Origin: Zetaproteobacteria bacterium
Lineage (GTDB): Bacteria > Pseudomonadota > Zetaproteobacteria > Mariprofundales > Mariprofundaceae
Direction: 5' to 3'
DNA length: 64,000 nt
Assembly (NCBI GenBank): GCA_003228735.1
Contig: QIFG01000076.1
Span: forward strand, 30,078-94,077
Below are positions 34,501 to 45,602 of the stretch, piece by piece. How positions within the stretch are numbered: position 1 is the stretch's first letter; each line of letters starts with the position of its first letter. A program made the translations under genes and the position numbers. Below the pieces are notes generated by a model, which had not been told where the DNA came from, searched no databases, and worked only from the letters and a program-made list of their open reading frames with translations.

Positions 34501-35109
34501 ATGCAGTTGATGGAAATAACAGGCGAAGCGATTCCTTTCTGGCTCAAGGCGACGTATACGGCATACGTTGCCATCCTGCTACCCGTCTATTTCAGGAAAT
34601 ACGGGCCCGGAAATTTCCTCTGGTTTTCGGACATTGCACTGATTGGCACGGTGGCGGCCCTGTGGCTCGAAAGCCCGCTGCTGGCCAGCATGATGCTTGT
34701 AGCCATTCTGCTGCCGGAATTGCTGTGGAATATCAGCTTCTTTGCCAGATTGCTGACGGGCAGACCAGTCAGCGGACTTGCCGATTACATGTTTGAAAAA
34801 AACCTGCCTCTGTGGCTGCGGGCGCTATCCATCTTCCATGTCTTCCTGCCGGTTCTGCTGCTATGGCTTGTTTACCGGCTCGGCTACGATAGCAATGCTC
34901 TCTTCATTCAGGCATGTGTGGCCTGGGTTGTGCTGCCGCTGACCTACTGGCTCACAGACCCAGCGGAAAACGTTAACTGGGTGCACGGCACTACCGGGAA
35001 AAAGCAGACGCGCATGCCTCCACTCCTGTATCTGGCCCTGCTGATGCTGGCATTCCCACTGCTAATCTATGCTCCAACTCACCTGCTTCTGCGAGCAGTT
35101 TTCGGGTAG
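34501..35109 (+). CDS. Conserved membrane protein, function unknown
   Basis: A 202-residue protein with about six hydrophobic segments (for example AYVAILLPVYF, DIALIGTVAALWL, ASMMLVAILLPELLW, FHVFLPVLLLWLVY and LYLALLMLAFPLLIYA). I do not recognise a characterised family. Translation starts at ATG 34501 with a GAAGGG element just upstream. It is followed after 19 bases by yjbQ, probably in one operon. Confidence 0.65.
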   Translation: MQLMEITGEAIPFWLKATYTAYVAILLPVYFRKYGPGNFLWFSDIALIGTVAALWLESPLLASMMLVAILLPELLWNISFFARLLTGRPVSGLADYMFEKNLPLWLRALSIFHVFLPVLLLWLVYRLGYDSNALFIQACVAWVVLPLTYWLTDPAENVNWVHGTTGKKQTRMPPLLYLALLMLAFPLLIYAPTHLLLRAVFG

Positions 35110-35128
35110 ACAAAAAACGGGAGAAATC

Positions 35129-35542
35129 ATGCGCAAGACCATCCATATCGCCACACACCAGCGCGAAGAACTGATCGATATTACACAAGAAGTACAGACG
35201 GCTGTATCAACAAGCGGGGTTCAGAATGGACTGGTTTCCGTCTACGCCCAAGGCGCCACGGCAGCCATCATGATTCAGGAGAACTGGGACGAGTCCGTTC
35301 AGGCCGATGTCGTGCACCTGCTGCAAAAGCTGATTCCGAAGGGCGTATGGCTGCACGATGCGCAGGACGGCAACGGCGACTCACATCTCAAAGCCGGGCT
35401 GGTCGGCCCCTCCGAAACCATTCCACTCATCAATGGTAAGCTCGGCCTTTCGCAATGGCAAAACATCTTTTTCTGCGAGTTCGACGGCCCGAGAAGAAAA
35501 CGCCCCATCACCTGCACCATCATCGCTGATCAAGGAAAGTAG
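35129..35542 (+). CDS. yjbQ: YjbQ family protein (UPF0047; secondary thiamine-phosphate synthase)
   Basis: A compact 137-residue protein of the UPF0047 fold: HQREELIDITQEVQTAV, LVSVYAQGATAAIMIQENWD, and GDSHLKAGLVGPSETIPL, followed by LSQWQNIFFCEFDGPRRKR. Homologues have thiamine-phosphate synthase-like activity in vitro, but the cellular role is open. I chose ATG 35129 because it gives the family N-terminus and follows an ACGGGAGAAA ribosome site. The longer frame would overlap the membrane-protein gene. Confidence 0.88.
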   Translation: MRKTIHIATHQREELIDITQEVQTAVSTSGVQNGLVSVYAQGATAAIMIQENWDESVQADVVHLLQKLIPKGVWLHDAQDGNGDSHLKAGLVGPSETIPLINGKLGLSQWQNIFFCEFDGPRRKRPITCTIIADQGK

Positions 35543-35659
35543 AAATGTTTGAATCCGTATCAGACTCACAATAGTAAAGCCCTGACAGCCATTCCCATAT
35601 CTGGCGCCATATAGTATTGCAGGCTATGCTTCGCGACCTTCAAAAAGGGGGTATAGGCC

Positions 35660-35938
35660 TTGGATATTGATGTACGAAAAGTAGCTGAACTGGCTCGCAT
35701 CCGGCTGACCGATAAAGAGGCCGATGCCCTCGGCCCGCAGTTGAACAATATCCTCGGTTACGTGGACTCCCTGCAACAGCTCGATACCAGCGGCATCGAG
35801 CCCACGGCGCATCCACACGATGCCGCCATGCCGCTCAGGGCTGATGCCGTCACCAACACCAACCGCCGCGATGAATTGCAGGCCTCGGCCCCGAAGGTGG
35901 AAGCCGGCCTTTATGTTGTGCCGAAGGTAATCGAATAG
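35660..35938 (+). CDS. gatC: Asp-tRNA(Asn)/Glu-tRNA(Gln) amidotransferase subunit C
   Basis: A 92-residue GatC with VRKVAELARIRLTDKEADAL and LNNILGYVDSLQQLDTSGIE, which are the signature halves of the family. The start is TTG at 35660 after a strong GGGGG ribosome site. GatC wraps around GatA and GatB to stabilise the complex. Its stop overlaps the gatA GTG, and gatA overlaps gatB, so the three are coupled. Confidence 0.93.
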   Translation: MDIDVRKVAELARIRLTDKEADALGPQLNNILGYVDSLQQLDTSGIEPTAHPHDAAMPLRADAVTNTNRRDELQASAPKVEAGLYVVPKVIE

Positions 35939-37410
35939 TGCCTTTCTCCTCAATCGATGACCTGAAACAGCGTCTGGATGCAGGCGAGACATCGGCCGAA
36001 GAGTTGGCCGGGCTTTATCTGGATCGCATTGAAAAACACAACGCCAGCCTGAATGCCTTTGTGCACGTGGGCTTTGAGCAGATCATGGCGCAGGCCAGGG
36101 CCTCGGACAGTTATCGCGCCAAACATGAGGCGCGTCCACTGGAAGGCGTCCCCATCGCTATCAAGGACATCTTCTGCAGCACGGAGTCCCCGACAACCTG
36201 CGGCTCACGCATTCTCGAAGGCTTTACCCCGGCCTACGATGCCCATGTCATCACCCAGCTCAGAAAGGCAGGAGCCGTATTACTCGGCAAGACAAACATG
36301 GACGAATTCGCCATGGGTTCTTCGAATGAGACATCCGCATACGGCCCGTGCCGCAATCCATGGGATACCGACCGCATTCCGGGAGGATCTTCCGGCGGCT
36401 CAGCCTCAGCCGTTGCAGCAGGACTTGCACCAGCGGCTCTCGGCACCGATACCGGCGGCTCCATCCGCCAGCCGGCAGCCGTCACCGGCATTGTAGGCAT
36501 GAAGCCCACCTATGGACGCGTATCCCGCCGCGGCATCATCGCCTTTGCCTCCTCGCTCGATCAGGCCGGCCCGATGACCCGCACGGTGAAAGACACAGCG
36601 CTCATCGCTTCGATCATCTCCGGCCACGATGCAGGCGACGCCACATCCGTGGCCGATGCACCGTCTGTCGACTGGCTTGGGGCCTGTGACAAAAGAAACA
36701 TGAAAGGGCTGAAGATCGGCCGGCCAGAAGAATATTTCATTGACGGCATGGATGCCGAAGTCCGGCAAAAGGTCGAAGCTGCCTTGAAGCAATGCGAGGA
36801 AATGGGCGCGGAAATTATCGATATTTCGCTGCCGCATACCGAATACGCCGTTGCCGCCTACTATGTCATCGCACCCTCCGAGGCATCCGCCAATCTGGCC
36901 CGCTACGACGGCGTGCGCTATGGCCGCCGCTGCGAAGACCCCAAGGATCTGGCCGATATGTATACGCGTTCGCGTGACGAAGGATTTGGCGACGAGGTCA
37001 AGCGACGTATTTTAACCGGCGCCTTCGCCCTGTCGTCCGGCTACTACGATGCCTATTACAGGAAGGCCCAGCAGGTGCGCACGCTGATACGTCAGGATTT
37101 CCTGAACGCCTTTGGGCAGGTGGATGTGATCGCCACACCGACCAGCCCCGTGCCGGCATTCAAAATCGGCGAGAAAACCGACGATCCGATCACCATGTAT
37201 CTGTCGGATGTCTTTACCATCGCCGTAAACCTGGCCGGCCTGCCGGGATTGTCCCAGCCTTGCGGGTTTGCCAATGCCCTACCGGTGGGACTGCAATGGA
37301 TCGCACCGGCCTGGCGCGAGGATATTATCCTGTCTGCTGCCAGTGCGTATGAATCCGCCACCGACTGGCATGCGCAGCACCCGAAGGCATATGGAGGTGC
37401 AGGCGCATGA
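35938..37410 (+). CDS. gatA: Asp-tRNA(Asn)/Glu-tRNA(Gln) amidotransferase subunit A
   Basis: Amidase-signature enzyme of 490 residues with the catalytic lysine in VPIAIKDIF and the Ser-cisSer element in [14 protein letters not shown], followed by [13 protein letters not shown]. It releases ammonia from glutamine and channels it to GatB. The start is GTG overlapping the gatC stop. Neither GlnRS nor AsnRS is seen here, consistent with the indirect route, but they could lie elsewhere. Confidence 0.96.
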   Translation: MPFSSIDDLKQRLDAGETSAEELAGLYLDRIEKHNASLNAFVHVGFEQIMAQARASDSYRAKHEARPLEGVPIAIKDIFCSTESPTTCGSRILEGFTPAYDAHVITQLRKAGAVLLGKTNMDEFAMGSSNETSAYGPCRNPWDTDRIPGGSSGGSASAVAAGLAPAALGTDTGGSIRQPAAVTGIVGMKPTYGRVSRRGIIAFASSLDQAGPMTRTVKDTALIASIISGHDAGDATSVADAPSVDWLGACDKRNMKGLKIGRPEEYFIDGMDAEVRQKVEAALKQCEEMGAEIIDISLPHTEYAVAAYYVIAPSEASANLARYDGVRYGRRCEDPKDLADMYTRSRDEGFGDEVKRRILTGAFALSSGYYDAYYRKAQQVRTLIRQDFLNAFGQVDVIATPTSPVPAFKIGEKTDDPITMYLSDVFTIAVNLAGLPGLSQPCGFANALPVGLQWIAPAWREDIILSAASAYESATDWHAQHPKAYGGAGA

Positions 37411-38837
37411 GTTGGGAGGTTGTCATCGGTCTGGAGGTTCATGTTCAGGCCAACACCAAAACCAAGGCGTTCTGCGGCTGCTCAACGGCCTTCGGAGCCG
37501 AGCCGAACACGCAGACCTGTCCTGTCTGCCTCGGCATGCCGGGGCAATTGCCGGTGCTGAACCGCGAAGCCGTAGACAAGTCCGTACTCACCGGGCTGGC
37601 CATCAATGCAGAGATTAACCTGGAATCGAAATTCGACCGCAAGAATTACTTCTATCCGGACCTCCCCAAGGGGTATCAGATCAGCCAGTTTCCGCTGCCG
37701 CTGGTTGAAGGCGGTCACCTGATGATTCCGACTGCCGAAGGCGAAAAACGCATCGGAGTCACGCGTATTCACATGGAAGAGGATGCCGGCAAGAGCATGC
37801 ATGCCGATACGGGTAATGTTTCCCATATCGACCTGAACCGCTCCGGTGTGCCGCTGATGGAGATCGTTTCCGAGCCGGACATGCGCAGCGCCGATGAGGC
37901 CGTCGCCTATCTCAAGCAGTTGCACCAACTCGTCCGCTTCCTCGACGTTTCCGGCGCCGATATGGAGAAGGGGCAATTCCGCTGCGACGCCAATGTTTCG
38001 GTGCGCCATCCGGGAGAACCGCTTGGCACCCGCGCCGAGCTCAAGAACCTGAATTCGTTCCGCTTCATCAAGCAGGCCATCGAATTTGAAGTCATCCGCC
38101 AGATCGAGATCATCGAGGATGGCGGTAAGGTGGTGCAGGAAACCCGGTTGTGGGACAGCGCCAGGGGCGAATCCCGCTCCATGCGCAGCAAGGAAGAGAC
38201 GCACGACTACCGCGATTTTCCGGAACCCGATCTGCCGCCGTTGCGCCTTTCCAAGCAAGAGGTCGACTCCATCCGCGCCGGCATGCCGGAGTTGCCGGGC
38301 CAGATGCGGGTGCGTTTCGAAGAGGAGTTCGGCCTGTCCGCTTATGATGCCGATGTGCTTACGACATCGCGTGAACTGGCCGCCTACTATGAAGACCTCG
38401 TCGCGGCTGTGCCCGAAGACCCCAAACGCGCCGCCAACTGGCTGGCCAATGAACTGCTGGGCCGCCTGAAGGAGCGCAGCGAGGACATCACCGCAAGCCC
38501 CATCGGGCCGAAACAACTGGCTGGGCTGATCAAGCGCATTGCCGACAACACCATCTCCGGCAAGATCGCCAAGGATGTGCTCGACGCCATGCTGGAATCA
38601 GGCCAAGGTGCCGATGCCATCATTGAGAAGAGAGGCCTGAAACAGATTACCGATTCAAGCGCCATTGATGCTATTATCCAGCAGGTGATGAGTGATAACA
38701 GCGATCAGGTGGAACAATACCGCGCCGGCAAGGACAGGCTGATGGGTTTCTTCGTCGGCCAGGTCATGCAGGCCACGCGCGGCAAGGCCAATCCGGGGCT
38801 GGTCAACCAGCGCCTGAAAGTATTGCTGAAAGGCTAG
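37407..38837 (+). CDS. gatB: Asp-tRNA(Asn)/Glu-tRNA(Gln) amidotransferase subunit B
   Basis: Full-length GatB (476 residues): [20 protein letters not shown] at the start, the zinc-binding cysteines in [20 protein letters not shown], the [12 protein letters not shown] loop and a C-terminal YqeY-like helical tail for tRNA binding. It phosphorylates misacylated Glu-tRNA or Asp-tRNA and amidates it with GatA's ammonia. The ATG overlaps the gatA stop by four bases. Its TAG stop lies inside the CTAG target duplication of a MITE-like element. Confidence 0.96.
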   Translation: MSWEVVIGLEVHVQANTKTKAFCGCSTAFGAEPNTQTCPVCLGMPGQLPVLNREAVDKSVLTGLAINAEINLESKFDRKNYFYPDLPKGYQISQFPLPLVEGGHLMIPTAEGEKRIGVTRIHMEEDAGKSMHADTGNVSHIDLNRSGVPLMEIVSEPDMRSADEAVAYLKQLHQLVRFLDVSGADMEKGQFRCDANVSVRHPGEPLGTRAELKNLNSFRFIKQAIEFEVIRQIEIIEDGGKVVQETRLWDSARGESRSMRSKEETHDYRDFPEPDLPPLRLSKQEVDSIRAGMPELPGQMRVRFEEEFGLSAYDADVLTTSRELAAYYEDLVAAVPEDPKRAANWLANELLGRLKERSEDITASPIGPKQLAGLIKRIADNTISGKIAKDVLDAMLESGQGADAIIEKRGLKQITDSSAIDAIIQQVMSDNSDQVEQYRAGKDRLMGFFVGQVMQATRGKANPGLVNQRLKVLLKG

Positions 38838-39002
38838 GAGTCTGTCGGACTTATGATGAATTTACTGCGCGGCAGGGATAGCGGCCCAAATATCCCCGGA
38901 TGTTCGTTACATAGTTACCACTATGCGCCTCACCTCCGTGAATATTTTGTCTCGCTTCCCCACCTGCTCGCTACAATCCCCCTAAATCCGACAGGCTCCT
39001 AG
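38834..39002. mobile_element. MITE-like element with 16-bp terminal inverted repeats and a CTAG target duplication
   Basis: Left end GAGTCTGTCGGACTTA (38838-38853) and right end TAAATCCGACAGGCTC (38983-38998) are inverted complements with two differences. Both ends are flanked by CTAG (38834-38837 and 38999-39002). There is no coding frame inside, so it would need a transposase in trans. CTAG fits the YTAR target pattern of IS5-subgroup elements (inference). Confidence 0.8.
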
Positions 39003-40385
<1,383 letters not shown>

Positions 40386-40523
40386 AGAAGGCCCTGGAAT
40401 CCGCGAAACAAGACCCGCCCCGGAATTCACCAAATCAAGCCTTTGCCAGAATTAAATATAGACATTCGAATATTTTCTGCAATTATTAACATATAATGAC
40501 ATTACTAATTAAAGGGGATGATT

Positions 40524-41792
40524 ATGCTAATCGAATTTAGTGTTAGTAATTACCGATCAATTCGGGATACCCAAACACTTTCGTTAGTAGCGGGAACAGG
40601 TACAGAATTAGGGGAACAGAACTCCTTTAACCCTCCTGCATCAAGCGCACCTAAACTGTTGCGATCAGCTGTTATCTTTGGACCAAATGCCGGAGGCAAA
40701 AGCAATATCATTAAAGCTATGCACTTCATGCAGAAGTTTGTAATTTCATCTTCAAGCCGAGGGCAAGAAGGGGAAAAGATTTCTACTAGTCCCTTTCGCT
40801 TGGATAAGAAAAGCCCAAGCCAACCAAGCACATTTGAAGTAATTTTTATTGAGGGTGGCGTACGGTATCAATATGGCATGGCAGTGACACAATCAAGAGT
40901 TGAGAGAGAATGGCTGCTGGCATATCCTGAAGGAAGAGCTCAACGATGGTTTGAACGTACCTTTGTCTCCAATACAAATAACTATGAATGGTATTTTGGG
41001 CCATTTTTTAAGGGCCAGAAGGAGATTTTGAAAAAGGCCACGCGTGTGAATGCATTGTTCCTTTCTACTGGCGTGCAGCTGAATAATGAGCAGTTACGCG
41101 ATGTGTTTAACTGGTTTGATGACCGATTGGTCACGATTCATGCGAGTGAAAAGATTCCTGAGGCATTCGCTGGATATACACTACACAGGTGCGAGAATGA
41201 AAGTGATCGTCAACAGATCGTGCGATTTTTACAAGCTGCTGATTTAGGAATTGATGACCTAAAGGTGAAAAAGGGAGTTTTCGCTCCAAATGACTTCCTA
41301 GATGAGATGCCAGATAAACTGAAACAGAAATTTCTTGGAAAAGAATTCAGTCAGCCAGTTTTTTTTCACGAGCACATGGATTCAACTGATATTTCTGGCT
41401 TTGAATTTGAGGACGAATCAGATGGAACCCAAGGCATGTTTGCCTTGGCCGGCCCATGGATTGACACGCTTGAGACAGGAAAAGTCCTTGTTGTGGACGA
41501 GCTGGATACGAGCCTTCACCCTATGTTGATGCGTTTTCTCATTGAGACCCTTCACAGCAGTGAAAGCAACCCGAACAATGCACAACTCGTATTTACAACA
41601 CATGATGCCACATTGATGGCTAGCCAGTATTTTCGCAGAGACCAGATTTGGTTTGTCGAGAAAGATAAAAGTCGGTCAACGACCTTGTATCCATTGTCCG
41701 ACTTTAGCCCTCGAAAAGGCGAAGCTATTGAAAAAGGGTACTTGCGTGGGCGTTATGGGGCGCTTCCGTTCACAGAACGGTTTGCTGCCTGA
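40524..41792 (+). CDS. RloA-type AAA ATPase (OLD/ABC-like), probable phage defence
   Basis: Chromosome-segregation-type ATPase: MLIEFSVSNYRSIRDTQTLS at the start, Walker A FGPNAGGKSN (about residues 52-61), an ABC-like signature region DGTQGMFALAG (about 300-310), Walker B VLVVDELD and the H-loop in VFTTHDATLM. This matches the RloA/AbiLi-like ATPases paired with RloB. The ATG at 40524 is preferred because GGGG stands six bases upstream; an earlier ATG at 40518 touches that site. The gene is visibly AT-richer than purB, suggesting acquisition. It overlaps rloB by one base. Confidence 0.8.
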   Translation: MLIEFSVSNYRSIRDTQTLSLVAGTGTELGEQNSFNPPASSAPKLLRSAVIFGPNAGGKSNIIKAMHFMQKFVISSSSRGQEGEKISTSPFRLDKKSPSQPSTFEVIFIEGGVRYQYGMAVTQSRVEREWLLAYPEGRAQRWFERTFVSNTNNYEWYFGPFFKGQKEILKKATRVNALFLSTGVQLNNEQLRDVFNWFDDRLVTIHASEKIPEAFAGYTLHRCENESDRQQIVRFLQAADLGIDDLKVKKGVFAPNDFLDEMPDKLKQKFLGKEFSQPVFFHEHMDSTDISGFEFEDESDGTQGMFALAGPWIDTLETGKVLVVDELDTSLHPMLMRFLIETLHSSESNPNNAQLVFTTHDATLMASQYFRRDQIWFVEKDKSRSTTLYPLSDFSPRKGEAIEKGYLRGRYGALPFTERFAA

Positions 41793-42448
41793 TGGGTTCA
41801 GACGACCTTTTTCGAAAACGTAGGGAGCGAAACAAAGAATCATTACGCCGCCGCAAAGCCAGGCGAGCCCCGTATGATGTTATACTGATCGTTTGTGAAG
41901 GTGGCAAAACAGAGCCACAATATTTTTGTGAACTTAGAAGCGATCTGAAACTAAACAACCTGAATGTCGTTATTACAGGTGAATGCGGGTCTGACCCATG
42001 CAGTGTTGTGGATTATGCCATCAAAAAGGCTAAAGAGGATGGCGACTACGATCATGTCTTCTGTATTTTTGACAAGGATAGGCATCCCAACTATTCCGAG
42101 GCACTGGAAAAGATTACCCGCGTTCGATTAAAAGCTGAAGTAAGAGCCATTACATCCGTTCCGTGTTTTGAGTTCTGGCTCTTACTGCACTTTGAAGACA
42201 CGGCTCGACCTTATGACTCTATAGGTAGCCGATCTATATGCGACAGTGTAATTCGTGACCTAAAGAGACACTTTCCACGTTACAGCAAAGGGCAGAAGAA
42301 TATCTATCAGAAAACAAAGCTGAATATAAACGTGGCAATTCAACGTGCACAGCGTGTCTTAAAAGCTAGTCGGTCAGCAGGAACCGATAATCCTTCCACT
42401 CTAATCCATGAACTTATTCAATACTTACAGTCATTATCCTCTAGATAA
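41792..42448 (+). CDS. rloB: RloB-like protein (TOPRIM-like nuclease partner of RloA)
   Basis: A 218-residue protein with the RloB family marks: basic N-terminus (RKRRERNKESLRRRKAR), ILIVCEGGKTEPQYF (residues 32-45), FCIFDKDRHPN (about 90-100) and SVPCFEFWLLLHF (about 122-134). The glutamate after the first strand plus the DxD-like FDKD are consistent with a TOPRIM-type metal site. RloA-RloB pairs resemble AbiL systems of lactococci, which give abortive phage infection. TGATG overlap with rloA indicates coupled translation. Confidence 0.85.
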   Translation: MGSDDLFRKRRERNKESLRRRKARRAPYDVILIVCEGGKTEPQYFCELRSDLKLNNLNVVITGECGSDPCSVVDYAIKKAKEDGDYDHVFCIFDKDRHPNYSEALEKITRVRLKAEVRAITSVPCFEFWLLLHFEDTARPYDSIGSRSICDSVIRDLKRHFPRYSKGQKNIYQKTKLNINVAIQRAQRVLKASRSAGTDNPSTLIHELIQYLQSLSSR

Positions 42449-42527
42449 CCTTTCACGAGATACAGAGTCTCCCATTCATGCCTTTAGGGACATTAGTTGC
42501 CTCAGCGTAACATGAGACATGTCTGCG

Positions 42528-42622
42528 TCAGCGCAGGGCTTCCGGCAAGCTGAAAGTTACGTTCTCCTCAATCACATTCAGGCTCTCGACCACCTGGGCG
42601 CCGTGATCTTCCAGAAAGCGGG
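42528..42622 (-). pseudogene. Duplicated 3' fragment of ispH
   Basis: Read on the minus strand, the last ~30 codons match the intact IspH C-terminus: RFLEDHGAQVVESLNVIEEN here against [20 protein letters not shown] in IspH, both ending NVTFSLPE(A/E)LR and a stop. Upstream of this the similarity fades. It cannot be functional. The intact gene is 3 kb away at 45.6 kb, and the intervening DNA carries a toxin-antitoxin pair and an ABC-F gene. Confidence 0.85.
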
Positions 42623-42663
42623 AAATAAGATGGCCGCTTACCTGCTCCCAGCCGTCGGGCCGC

Positions 42664-43203
42664 CTACAACTGCTCCACAATACCCATTGGAATAAACAAC
42701 CGGGTGCGCTGATGCGTAGCAGGTGGGTGCAACGGCCTGAAATCCGGGTACCGGTCATAAAAGTGCAAGGCTGCATCGTTCAATACGTCCACAACCACAG
42801 CGACGGAAGGAACCTTCCCCCTTTGGCTTAACTGTGCGCAGCGCCGCAGGGCGTTTATAAGCGTGATATCCCCAAGTCCCCGGCCCTGGCATTGCCCGTC
42901 CACGGCCAGTTGCGCCAGCACGAATACCGGCAGCGGGTAATGTGGCAAGCGCTTCGCCGTATTCGCCGGCAGGTTCGTATGTTCAATATGGGCAACCGTC
43001 AGAGTATACCAGGCGCATATCCTTTTCTTTTCCCCTTTGGGTGAATTTGCTGCGGGCAGCACCCATGTATAACTGACTCCGGCATCCATGCCGCGCCGCG
43101 CATGCTGATGCAGAAATGTGTTCAGCTCCTCTACGCCGCAGTCGAACGCAGCCCTGTCGTGCAACGCCCTGTCCAAAGGAACAAAGCGACGCAGCAGTTT
43201 CAC
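42664..43203 (-). CDS. GNAT-family toxin (TacT/AtaT-like)
   Basis: A 179-residue GCN5-type acetyltransferase. The acetyl-CoA pyrophosphate loop is QCQGRGLG after the FVLAQLAVDG strand, and NDAALHFYDRYPDF holds the conserved tyrosine. Together with the DUF1778 gene just upstream (four-base overlap), this is the TacAT/AtaRT arrangement in which the toxin acetylates aminoacyl-tRNA and blocks translation. Target tRNA cannot be predicted. Confidence 0.88.
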   Translation of the reverse strand: MKLLRRFVPLDRALHDRAAFDCGVEELNTFLHQHARRGMDAGVSYTWVLPAANSPKGEKKRICAWYTLTVAHIEHTNLPANTAKRLPHYPLPVFVLAQLAVDGQCQGRGLGDITLINALRRCAQLSQRGKVPSVAVVVDVLNDAALHFYDRYPDFRPLHPPATHQRTRLFIPMGIVEQL

Positions 43204-43472
43204 GCAAAGCCTTCTTTATCATGCTGCGCAGCGGCTTTCTTCAAGACGGCGCCGGGCGCAGAGGCCTGCTCGCAGGCAGTAATAAAGCCATCAAATGCGC
43301 GGCCGGAAAGGACAATCTTTTCCTTTTCATCCAGCACTGTGGCGGTTTTTTCGCGAATGGCCTGCACCACAAATTCGGTCAGGCTGCGTGCGCCAATCAG
43401 AGCTGCGGCGCGTTCGGCCTCCTGTTTCAACGTGGGTTGAAGGCGCATATCCAGCCGGGCAGTTGTAGTCAT
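43200..43472 (-). CDS. DUF1778 ribbon-helix-helix antitoxin (TacA-like)
   Basis: A 90-residue protein starting TTTARLDMRLQPTLKQEAER with ARSLTEFVVQAIREKT, the ribbon-helix-helix DNA-binding pattern of DUF1778, followed by a charged, flexible C-terminal tail that would wrap around the GNAT toxin. It is first in the operon, as usual for these pairs. A palindrome 55-75 bases upstream of its ATG is a plausible autoregulatory operator. Confidence 0.88.
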   Translation of the reverse strand: MTTTARLDMRLQPTLKQEAERAAALIGARSLTEFVVQAIREKTATVLDEKEKIVLSGRAFDGFITACEQASAPGAVLKKAAAQHDKEGFA

Positions 43473-43526
43473 TGTGGAACTCCTGTTGATTCATTTTCTA
43501 TCCGGTAGAGCCTAGCAAGCATGGGG

Positions 43527-43549
43527 ATGTACGGCAATATCCCGTACAT
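43527..43549. promoter_or_regulatory. Palindromic operator candidate of the GNAT/DUF1778 pair
   Basis: ATGTACGG-caatatc-CCGTACAT is a perfect 8-bp inverted repeat in the spacer between the antitoxin gene and the ABC-F gene. RHH antitoxins of this class bind palindromes in their own promoter, so autoregulation is a reasonable inference. Confidence 0.55.
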
Positions 43550-43565
43550 TAGCAGGCATGGGCAG

Positions 43566-45491
43566 TTACCCCGCCCCCAACTCCTCACTGGCGAGCATCC
43601 ATGCCTCCTCCGTTTCACCCAGAGTCTTTTCAAGCTGTGCATGCTCAAGGCCCAGTGCCTTCAACCGCTCTTTATTGGCATCGTTATAGATTTCCGGGTC
43701 GGTCAGAGTTGACGTCAGTTCATCTTTTCGGCTGTGGAGCTTTCCCAGCTCAGCTTCCAGCTTTTTCACCCTGTTGCGCAACGATTGCAGTTGCTTGCGG
43801 CCTTCGGCCTCCTGCCGCCGCTGCTCTTTGCGATTACGCTTTTCAGGCCTGGCGCCCTCTGCCACAGGAACACCTTCTTTGCGCTGGTCGGCCAGCCATT
43901 TGCTGTAATCGTCCAGATCGCCGCTGAAAGGCTCCACATTACCGCCTGCAACCAGCAGCAATGAATCGCAGACGGTGCGCAGAAGATGACGATCATGGGA
44001 TACCAGCACCATGGCGCCCTCAAATTCCTGCAGGGCCATGGTCAGGGCAAGGCGCATCTCGAGATCAAGGTGATTGGTCGGCTCATCCAGCAGCAGCAGG
44101 TTGGGCTGCTGGTAGACGAGCAGGGCCAGAACCAGCCGCGCCTTTTCGCCACCGGAGAGAGGAGCAACCGGATTGGTGGCCATGTCATTTTTAAATGCAA
44201 AACCGCCCAGATAGTTGCGCAGCACCCTTTCACCCGCCGGTTGCGCCGATGGTTTGTTCTCAGACAAATTTGAATCCAGCATTTGCAGGTGTTGCAGGGG
44301 TGAAAGCTCACCATGCAACTGCTCCAACTGATGCTGGGCGAAATAGCCGATACGCAATCCTTTGGCGGATTCGCATGTTCCGCTCAGCGGCGCTAACTCT
44401 CCGGCAAGCAGTTTGATCAGGGTCGATTTACCTGCGCCGTTAGCGCCGAGAAGACCGATGCAATCACCGGGAAGCATGCCGAGGCCGAGCTGTTTGAGGA
44501 CGATTTTATCGCCGGATTTATCTTTATAGCCACCATCGACCTTGTGCAGGCTCAACAGCGGATTGGGAATATGGCCCGGATGCTCGAAGCCGAAATGAAA
44601 GGGTGAATCGACATGCGCCGGCGCAATCAGCTGCATGCGCTCCAGCGCCTTGATACGGCTCTGCGCCTGCCTTGCCTTGGTGGCCTTGGCGCGAAAGCGG
44701 TCGATAAAACTGGTCATATGCGCAATCTCGCGCTGCTGTTTTTCGTGGGCAGACTGTTGCTGCGCCAGTTTTTCGGCGCGGATTTTCTCGAAAGCAGTGT
44801 AGTTGCCGGAGTAGAGGGTGATCCTCTCCTGTTCGAGGTTGGCGATCGCATTGACGCAACGATCCAGAAAGTCGCGGTCGTGGGAGATAAGCAGAAGAGC
44901 GCCCTGATAACGCTTCAGCCACCCCTCAAGCCAGATCACGGCATCAAGATCAAGGTGATTGGTCGGCTCATCCAGCAGCAAAAGATCGGAGCGGCACATC
45001 AGCGCCTGCGCCAAATTCAGCCGCATACGCCAGCCGCCGGAGAAGCTGTCGACAGGCTTCTCATCTTCATCAATGCCAAAGCCGAGCCCATGCATCAGGC
45101 GGGCGGCACGGGCGCGGGCGGCATAACCGTCGATCTCATCCATGCGATGGTGAAGATGTGCGATTTCCGTACCATTTTCCTGTTGCTCGGCCATCAGCAG
45201 TTCCTGCTCAATGTTGTGCAGTTCGGCATCGCCGCGCATGACATATTCGATGGCCGCGGTCTGCTCTGCCGGTGTCTCCTGCGCCACGTGGGCAATACGG
45301 GTACGCGCCGCAATACGGAAGCTGCCGCGATCCTCCTCCAACTGGCCGAGGATCAGTGCAAAAAGGGAGGATTTACCGCTGCCGTTGGCACCGGTGATAC
45401 CGATCTTGTCGCCCTGGTGGATGGTAAAAATGACATCGCCGAAGAGCAGGCGTTTGCCGCGGCGCAGACAGAGCTGGTCGAAATAAAGCAT
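43566..45491 (-). CDS. ABC-F family ATPase, YheS-like
   Basis: A 641-residue soluble protein with two ABC domains: Walker A GITGANGSGKSS and GLLGANGAGKST, two signature motifs (VDSFSGGWRMRL, PLSGGEKARL) and Walker B/LLLDEPTNHLDL twice. It ends in a coiled-coil tail (about 545-640). This layout fits the YheS branch of ABC-F proteins, which act on ribosomes; a role in antibiotic resistance cannot be excluded. I chose ATG 45491 (MLYFDQLCLRRGKRLL) over a longer frame. It is on the same strand as ispH, 111 bases downstream of it. Confidence 0.9.
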   Translation of the reverse strand: MLYFDQLCLRRGKRLLFGDVIFTIHQGDKIGITGANGSGKSSLFALILGQLEEDRGSFRIAARTRIAHVAQETPAEQTAAIEYVMRGDAELHNIEQELLMAEQQENGTEIAHLHHRMDEIDGYAARARAARLMHGLGFGIDEDEKPVDSFSGGWRMRLNLAQALMCRSDLLLLDEPTNHLDLDAVIWLEGWLKRYQGALLLISHDRDFLDRCVNAIANLEQERITLYSGNYTAFEKIRAEKLAQQQSAHEKQQREIAHMTSFIDRFRAKATKARQAQSRIKALERMQLIAPAHVDSPFHFGFEHPGHIPNPLLSLHKVDGGYKDKSGDKIVLKQLGLGMLPGDCIGLLGANGAGKSTLIKLLAGELAPLSGTCESAKGLRIGYFAQHQLEQLHGELSPLQHLQMLDSNLSENKPSAQPAGERVLRNYLGGFAFKNDMATNPVAPLSGGEKARLVLALLVYQQPNLLLLDEPTNHLDLEMRLALTMALQEFEGAMVLVSHDRHLLRTVCDSLLLVAGGNVEPFSGDLDDYSKWLADQRKEGVPVAEGARPEKRNRKEQRRQEAEGRKQLQSLRNRVKKLEAELGKLHSRKDELTSTLTDPEIYNDANKERLKALGLEHAQLEKTLGETEEAWMLASEELGAG

Positions 45492-45602
45492 GCCGCACCC
45501 TATGTATTTTTCCGGTGGGCGAAACAGTGCATCCCACACAGTCTGTATAGACTCAAGAATGCCCGCTTTGAGATGGAAGCAGGCTTGGATTCCAGGTTGA
45601 GA

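Noticed and set aside
41335..41529. Small alternative frame inside the ATPase gene
   Set aside because: It is out of frame with an intact conserved ATPase (signature and Walker B) and has no independent support.
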